From the NCBI RefSeq assembly GCF_037975245.1, contig NC_092571.1, forward strand, positions 8,718,501-8,782,500: a DNA stretch of 64,000 bases. Reading direction: 5' to 3'. The stretch is from Apostichopus japonicus (Eukaryota; Echinodermata; Holothuroidea; Aspidochirotida; Stichopodidae). Below the pieces are notes generated by a model, which had not been told where the DNA came from, did no database searches, and saw nothing but the letters and a program-made list of their open reading frames with translations. Made by a program: the position numbers and the translations under genes. Below, one piece after another: positions 58,201 through 64,000 of this stretch (position 1 is the first letter of the stretch; the number at the start of each line of letters is the position of its first letter).

Positions 58201-60450
58201 GGTGAAATAGTTTTCAAGTTAATAATATGCATATTTATTAGGGGCGGGGCTTAAGTTGATTTTCGCTAAAATAGCACGTAAACACGGTAACTGAACAACG
58301 ACAAGTTGGTTTCAAGTCATACTTGGTACATAGATGCGCCATGGTGAGTAAATTAAACCCTATTGATTTTGCTACTCATTTCATGATTAATTATGGGGTC
58401 AAACGTGAAAATCTCCCAATGCTTATAACTCCGCAACCAAATGTCAGATTAAGTAATACTTGGTATTAATATGTTGGTAGAAATATGTTGTTATATTTTT
58501 AAGTTGATATTATGCATATTTATTAGGGGGCGGGGCTTAAGGGAATTTTCTCTCAAATAAGCTTGTGAACACGGTAACTGAACAACGACAAGTTGGATTC
58601 AACTCATACTTGGTATTTAGATGCGCCATAGTGAGTAGCTGAACCCTTTGATTTTGCTGCTCATATCATGAATAATTATGAGGTCACAAGGTCAAACGTG
58701 AAAATCTCCCAATGCTTATAACTCCGTAACCAAATGTCAGATTAAGTAATACTTGATATTAATATGTTGGTAGAAAGTGGGTACATGGTGAAATAGTTTT
58801 CAAGTTAATAATATGCATATTTATTAGGGGCGGGGCTTCAGTTGATTTTCGCTAAAATACTTGATATTAATATGTTGGTAGAAAGTGGGTACATGGTGAT
58901 ACAGTTTCAAATTGATATTATGTATATTTATAAGGGGGCGGGGCTTAAATTGATTTTCGCTAAAATAGCTCGTAAACACGGTAACTGAACAACAACAAGT
59001 TGGATTGAAGTCATACTTGGTACATAGATGCGCCATAGTAAGTAAATTATACCCTATTGATTTTGCTACTCATTCATGAATAATTATGAGGTCACGGGGT
59101 CAAACATGAAATCTCCAAATGCTTATAACTCCGCAACCAAATGTCAGATTAAGTTATACTTGATATTAATATGTTGGTAGATGGCAGGTACATGTTGCTT
59201 TATTTTCAAGTTGTTATTATGCAAATTTATTAGGGGCGGGGCTTAAGCGAATTTTGCATTCCAATGGCTTGTGAACACGGTAACTGAGCAACGACAAGTT
59301 GGATTCAGCTCATACTTGGTACAAAGATGCGCCATAGTAAGTAAATTAACCCTATTGTTTTTGTTGCTCATATCATGAATAATTAAGAGGTCACAACTCA
59401 CAAGGTCAAACGTTAAAATCTCCCAATGCTTATAACTCCGCAACCAAACGTCAGATTAAGTTATACTTGATATTAATATGTTGGTAGATAGCAGGTGCAT
59501 GTTGCTTTATTTTCCACTTGATATTATGCATATTTATTAGGGGGCGGGGCTTAAGTGAATTTTCACTCAAATAGCCGGAACACGGTAACTGAACAACGAC
59601 AAGTTGGATCGAAGCTATACTTGGTACATAGCTGCGCCATAGTGAGTAGCTGAACCCTATTGATTTTGGTGCTCCTTACATGAATAATTATAAGGTCACA
59701 ACTCACAAGGTCAAACGTTAAAATCTCCCAATGCTTATAACTCCGCAACCAAATGTCACATTAATTTATACTTGATATTAATATGTCGGTAGATAGCAGG
59801 TACATGTTGCTTTATTTTCAAGTTGTTATTATGCAAATTTATTAGGGGCGGGGCTTAAGCGAATTTTGCATTCCAATGGCTTGTGAACACGGTAACTGAA
59901 CAACGACAAGTTGGATTCAGCTCATACTTGGTACAAAGATGCACCATAGTAAGTCAATTAATCCTATTGTTTTTGTTGCTCATTTCATGAATAATTAAGA
60001 GGTCACAACTCACAAGGTCAAACGTTAAAATCTCCCAATGCTTATAACTCCGCAACCAAACGTCAGATTAAGTTATACTTGATATTAATATGTTGGTAGA
60101 TAGCAGGTGCATGTTGCTTTATTTTCCAGTTGATTTATGCATATTTATTGGGGGCGGGGCTTAAGTGAATTTTCACTCAAATAGCTTGTGAACACTGTAG
60201 CTGAACAACGACAAGTTGGATTCAAGTCATACTTGGTACATAGATGCGACATGATGAGCAAATTAACCCTATTGATTTTGCTACTCATTGCACGGGGTCA
60301 AACGTGCAAATCTCCAAATGCTTTTAACTCCGCAACCAAATGTCAGATTTATTTATACTTGGTATTAATATATTGGTAGATAGTTGGTACATGTTGCTAT
60401 ATTTTCAAGTTGATATAATGCATATTTATAAGGGGCGGGGCTTAAGTGAA
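55265..60450. repeat. ~300-bp satellite, about 17 tandem units
   Basis: The anchor ATAGATGCGCCAT recurs at about 55352, 55651, 55951, 56250, 56548, 56854, 57147 and so on to 60246, with ~300-bp spacing. Two unit types tend to alternate: one with AGAAAGTGG-TACATGGTGATA and TTGATTTTCGCTAAAATAG, the other with TAGAT-GCAGGTACATGTTGC and GAATTTTCACTCAAATAG. Most units hold GAGGTCACGGGGTCAAAC and GGGGCGGGGCTTAAG. A (TG)n run precedes the first unit. The 61-73-residue minus-strand frames starting MAHLCTKY are repeat products. Confidence 0.96.
58855..59595. repeat. Recent duplicate of 56076-56815 within the satellite
   Basis: The two 740-bp blocks are almost identical, far closer than neighbouring units are to each other. 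Even the 66-residue frame at 56464-56664 recurs unchanged at 59243-59443 (offset 2779). The left junction at about 58857 cuts a unit in mid-repeat: GCTAAAATA runs straight into CTTGATATTAATATG. Confidence 0.88.
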
Positions 60451-60499
60451 TTTTATATCACACCCAACTCAAAGCCTACCATGAGACGCTTCAAGAAAA

Positions 60500-63400
60500 G
60501 AGTACAAGATAAGGTGAATTTACATTTCTCGAAACGGTATCACCAGCTTCGCACACCTGAAGTGTGGTAAAAGCATCAGTTTCGGGCGAAAACGAATGGA
60601 TATGTTCGCCCGGCGAGAGGAGCTAACCTTACGTAACGGTGCCTATCACAAACAAAGGACGCCTTTTATGTAGGGAGACATGCTGTTGTTTGGGTCGAAA
60701 ACTAAAGAGATAAAACGGTGACTAACACCCGTTTCGGTCGACTTCAGATCACGCGTTAACAGGCCGTTCGGTTTGAAAACGTACGGGGTGCATTCCTCGG
60801 CGGGAGAAGACACCCTATTACACAAAACCGTATGATCAGCTTCGAGCACATCAGGGGTGGTGAAAACAACGGTTTCGGTCAAAAACGGATGGGGATGTTC
60901 ACCAGGCGTGAGGAGCCACCCTTCAAGTAACGGTGCCTATCACCAGAAAAGGACGCCTTTTGTGTAGGGAGACATGCTCTCTGGGTCAAATAAACAAGTG
61001 ATAAAACGAAGAAGAACACCAGTTTTGGTCGACTTCTGATTACGCTGAAAAGGGCAGTTTTGGTCGAAAACTCACGGGGAACTCCTCTCGACGGGAGAAG
61101 ATACCCCATAACACCAAACCGAACGATCAGTTTGAAGCACACCACGGGTGGTGCAAACAACGGTTTCGGTCAAAAACGGATGGGAATGTTCAGCCGGCGA
61201 GAGGAGACACCCCTTTACGTAACGGTGCCTATCACCAACAAAGGACGCCTTTCGCTGCGGAAAATCTGCTGTTGTTTGGGTCCAAAACTCAAGGGATAAA
61301 ACGGTGACTTACACCCGTTTTGGTCGACTTCCGATTACACGTAAACAGGCCGTTCGGGTTGAAAACGTACGGGGTGATTCCGTCGGCGGGAGAAGACACC
61401 CCTTTACTCGAAACGGTATCACCAGTTTCGCGGACCAAAATGGGCGGTGAAAACATCAGTTTCGGGTGAAAAAGAATGAGGATGTTCACCCAGCGAGAGG
61501 AGCCACCCTTCACGTAGCGGTGCCTATCAGGTTGTTAAAAGGCAGTTTGGGTCGGGAACTCCTCTCGACGGGAGAAGATACCCCATTACACAAAACCGTA
61601 TAATCAGTTTCGAAAACATCAGGGGTGGAGCAAACAACGGTTTCGGTCGAAAACGGATGGGAATGTTCAGCCGGCGAGTGAAGACATCCCTTCACGTAAC
61701 GTTGCCTATCACCAAAATAGGCGCCTTTCGCTGCGGAAAACACGCTGTTGTTTGGGTCGAAAACTCAAGGGATACAACGGTGGCTTACACACGTTTTGGT
61801 CGACTTCCGATTACACGTAAACAGGCCGTTCGGGTTGAAAACGTACGGGGGTGCTTCCCTCGGCGGGAGAAGACACCTCTTTACTCGAAACGGTATCACC
61901 AGTTTCGCTGATCAAAAGGGGCGGTGAAAACATCAGTTTCGGTGAAAACGGATGGGGATGTTCACCCAGCGAGAGGAGCCACCCTTCACGTAGCGGTGCC
62001 TATCACCAACATAGGACGCCTTTCGCTGCAGAAAACACGCATTTGTTTGGGTCCAAAACACGTAAACAGGCCGTTCGGGTTAAAAACGTACGGGGTGCTT
62101 CCCTCGGCGGGAGAAGACACCCCTTTACTCGAAATGGTATCACCAGTTTCGCGCACATAAAGGGGTGGTGGAAACATCAGTTTCGGATGAAAACGAATTG
62201 GGATGTTCACCCAGCGAGAGGAGCCACCCTTCACGTAACGATGCCTATCAGGTTGTAAAAAAGCAGTTTGGGTCGCAAACGCACGGGGGAACTCTTCTCG
62301 ACGGGAGAAGACAACCCATAACACAAAACCGTATAATCAGTTTGAAGCACACCACTGGTGCTGCAAACAACGGTATCGGTCAAAAACGGATGGGGATGTT
62401 CAGCCGGCTTCAAGTAACGGTGCCTATCACCAACATAGGATGGTGATGTTCACACGGCGTGAGAAGACACCCCTTTACTCGAAACGGTATCACCAGTTTC
62501 GCGGACCAAAAGGGGCGGTGAAAACATCAGTTTCGGTGAAAACGGATGGGGATGTTCATCCAGCGAGAGGAGCCACCCTTCACTTAACGATGCCTATCAG
62601 GTTGTAAAAAGGCAGTTCGGGTCGCAAACGCACGGGGAACTCCTCTCGACGGAAGAAGACACCCCATTACACAAAACCGTATCATCAATCTCGAAAACGT
62701 CAGGGGTGGTGAAAACCATGGTTGCGGTCAAAAACGGATGGGGATGTTCAGCCGGCGAGAGAAGAAACCCCTTTACGTAACGGTGCCTATCACCAACATA
62801 GGACGCCTTTCGCTGCCAAAAAAAAGCTGTTGTTTGGGTCGAAAACGGTTTGGGATAAAACGGTGACTTACACCCGTTTTGGTCGACTACCGATTACACG
62901 TAAACAGGCCGTTAGCTTCCCTCGGCGTGAGAAGACACCCCTTTATTCGAAACGATATCACCAGTTTCGCGCACCAAAAGGGGCGGTGAAAACATCAGTT
63001 TCGGGTGAAAAAGAATGGGGATGTTCACCCAGCGAGAGGAGCCACCCTTCACGTAACTGTGTCTATCAGGTTGTAATAAAAAGGCAGTTTGGGTCGCAAA
63101 CGCACGGGGAACTCCTCTCGACGGGAGAAGACACCCCATTACACCAAACCGTACGATCAGTCTGAAGCACACCAGGGGTGGTAAAACAACGGTTTCGGTC
63201 AAAAACGGATGGGGATGTTCAGCCGGCGAGAGGAGCCACCCTTCACGTAACGGTGCCTATCACCAACATAGGACGCCTTTCGCTGCGGAAAACACGCACT
63301 TGTTTGGGTCGAAAACACGTAAACGGGCCGTTCGGGTTAAAAACGTACGGGGTTCTTCCCTCGGCGGGAGAAGACACCCCTTAACTCGAAACGGTATCAC

Positions 63401-64000
63401 AAGTTTCGCGCACATAAAGGGGTGATGGAAACATCAGTTTCGGATGAAAACGAATTGGGATGTTCACCCAGCGAGAGGAGCCACCCTTCACGTAGCGGTG
63501 CCTATCAGGTTGCAAAAAGGCAATTTGGGTCGCAAACGCACAGGGAACTCCTCTCGACGGGAGAAGACGCCGCATTACACAAAACCGTATTATCAGTTTG
63601 AAGCACACCACGGGTGGTGCAAACAACGGTATCGATCGAAAACGGATGGGGATGTTCAGCCGGCTTCAAGTAACGGTGCCTAACACCAACATAGGATGGT
63701 GATATTCACCCAGCGAGAGGAGCCACCCTTCACTTAACGATGCCTATCAGGTTGTAAAAAAGCAGTTTGGGTCGCAAACGCACGGGGGAACTCTTCTCGA
63801 CGGGAGAAGACAACCCATAACACAAAACCGTATAATCAGTTTGAAGCACACCACGGGTGCTGCAAACAACGGTATCGGTCAAAAACGGATGGGGATGTTC
63901 AGCCGGCTTCAAGTAACGGTGCCTATCACCAACATAGGATGGTGATGTTCACACGGCGTGAGAAGACACCCCTTTACTCGAAACGGTATCACCAGTTTCG
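60500..64000. repeat. GC-richer complex satellite, runs off the window
   Basis: A mosaic of related ~100-bp subunits sharing GGTATCACCAGTTTCG, GGGGATGTTCA-CC, GAGGAGCCACCCTTCACG, GGTGCCTATCACCAACATAG, AGGCCGTTCGGGTT and CGGCGGGAGAAGACACCCC, combined into ~330-bp units and a higher-order unit of about 1.5 kb (62219-62500 repeats at 63718-64000, offset 1499). Many frames are open on both strands (up to 147 residues), but they shift between copies and show no domain, so I treat the array as non-coding. Confidence 0.93.

Noticed and set aside
55474-60379. Repeated minus-strand frames starting MAHLCTKYDFNPTC in the 300-bp satellite
   Set aside because: They recur because the DNA repeats; indels shift the frames between units, starts and ends fall at the same repeat positions, and no domain is recognisable.
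60646-63912. Frames of 60-147 residues on both strands in the GC-rich satellite as a gene family
   Set aside because: Both strands are open in overlapping frames, copies differ by frame-changing indels, and the protein sequences have no domain; better explained by few stop codons in the repeat unit.

Overview
The window is animal nuclear DNA: AT-rich, mostly non-coding, with seven short exons on the + strand separated by introns of 2.8 to 17.7 kb that are filled with transposons. The exons encode the C-terminal part (about 250 residues) of UDP-glucuronic acid decarboxylase 1 (UXS1). Their splice phases join without a break from 1355 to a stop at 53547-53549. Exons for the N-terminus and the Rossmann nucleotide-binding start lie upstream of the window. 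The mix of hAT, Harbinger-like, P-like/THAP, L1/Tx1-like LINE and DIRS/Ngaro-like elements with complex satellites suggests a marine invertebrate; an echinoderm is a guess only.

Layout: exon a (1355-1519) is followed by a 17.7-kb intron. That intron holds a TTAA-flanked element with a hAT element inside it, a shorter hAT relative at 6.4 kb, a decayed LINE at 7.4-8.8 kb, a LINE 3' end at 10.1-10.7 kb, a terminal-inverted-repeat (TIR) element built of CTTAAG palindromes at 12.8-14.3 kb, a THAP-bearing TIR element at 15.9-17.0 kb and a LINE ORF1-like remnant at 17.2-18.2 kb. Exon b is at 19221-19342 and exon c at 22192-22355. Exon c sits between two ~500-bp inverted arms that belong to related hAT copies. 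The intron after exon c carries a 5.6-kb hAT element (8-bp target-site duplication, TSD) into which a second, 3.2-kb hAT element (perfect 15-bp TIRs and 8-bp TSD) has inserted. The inner element has an intact 695-residue transposase gene, the only long open frame in the window.

Exon d (32336-32396) is preceded by a decayed copy of itself. The next intron is almost entirely one 7.0-kb Harbinger-type element (TAA TSD) containing three further nested elements and a tandem array of 400-bp units rich in nuclear-receptor half-sites. Exon e (39701-39758) and exon f (45423-45526) are separated by two more hAT-type elements. Between exon f and the last exon (53472-53549) is a degraded DIRS/Ngaro-like retroelement (RT, RNase H and a tyrosine-recombinase-like end) broken by two hAT-family insertions.

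Downstream of the gene come a TA microsatellite (54.4-54.8 kb), a ~300-bp-unit satellite with about 17 copies (55.3-60.45 kb), and a different GC-richer complex satellite (60.5 kb to the window end) with a 1.5-kb higher-order period. UXS1 is the only recognisable host gene. The other genes seen belong to mobile elements, and nearly all are broken.
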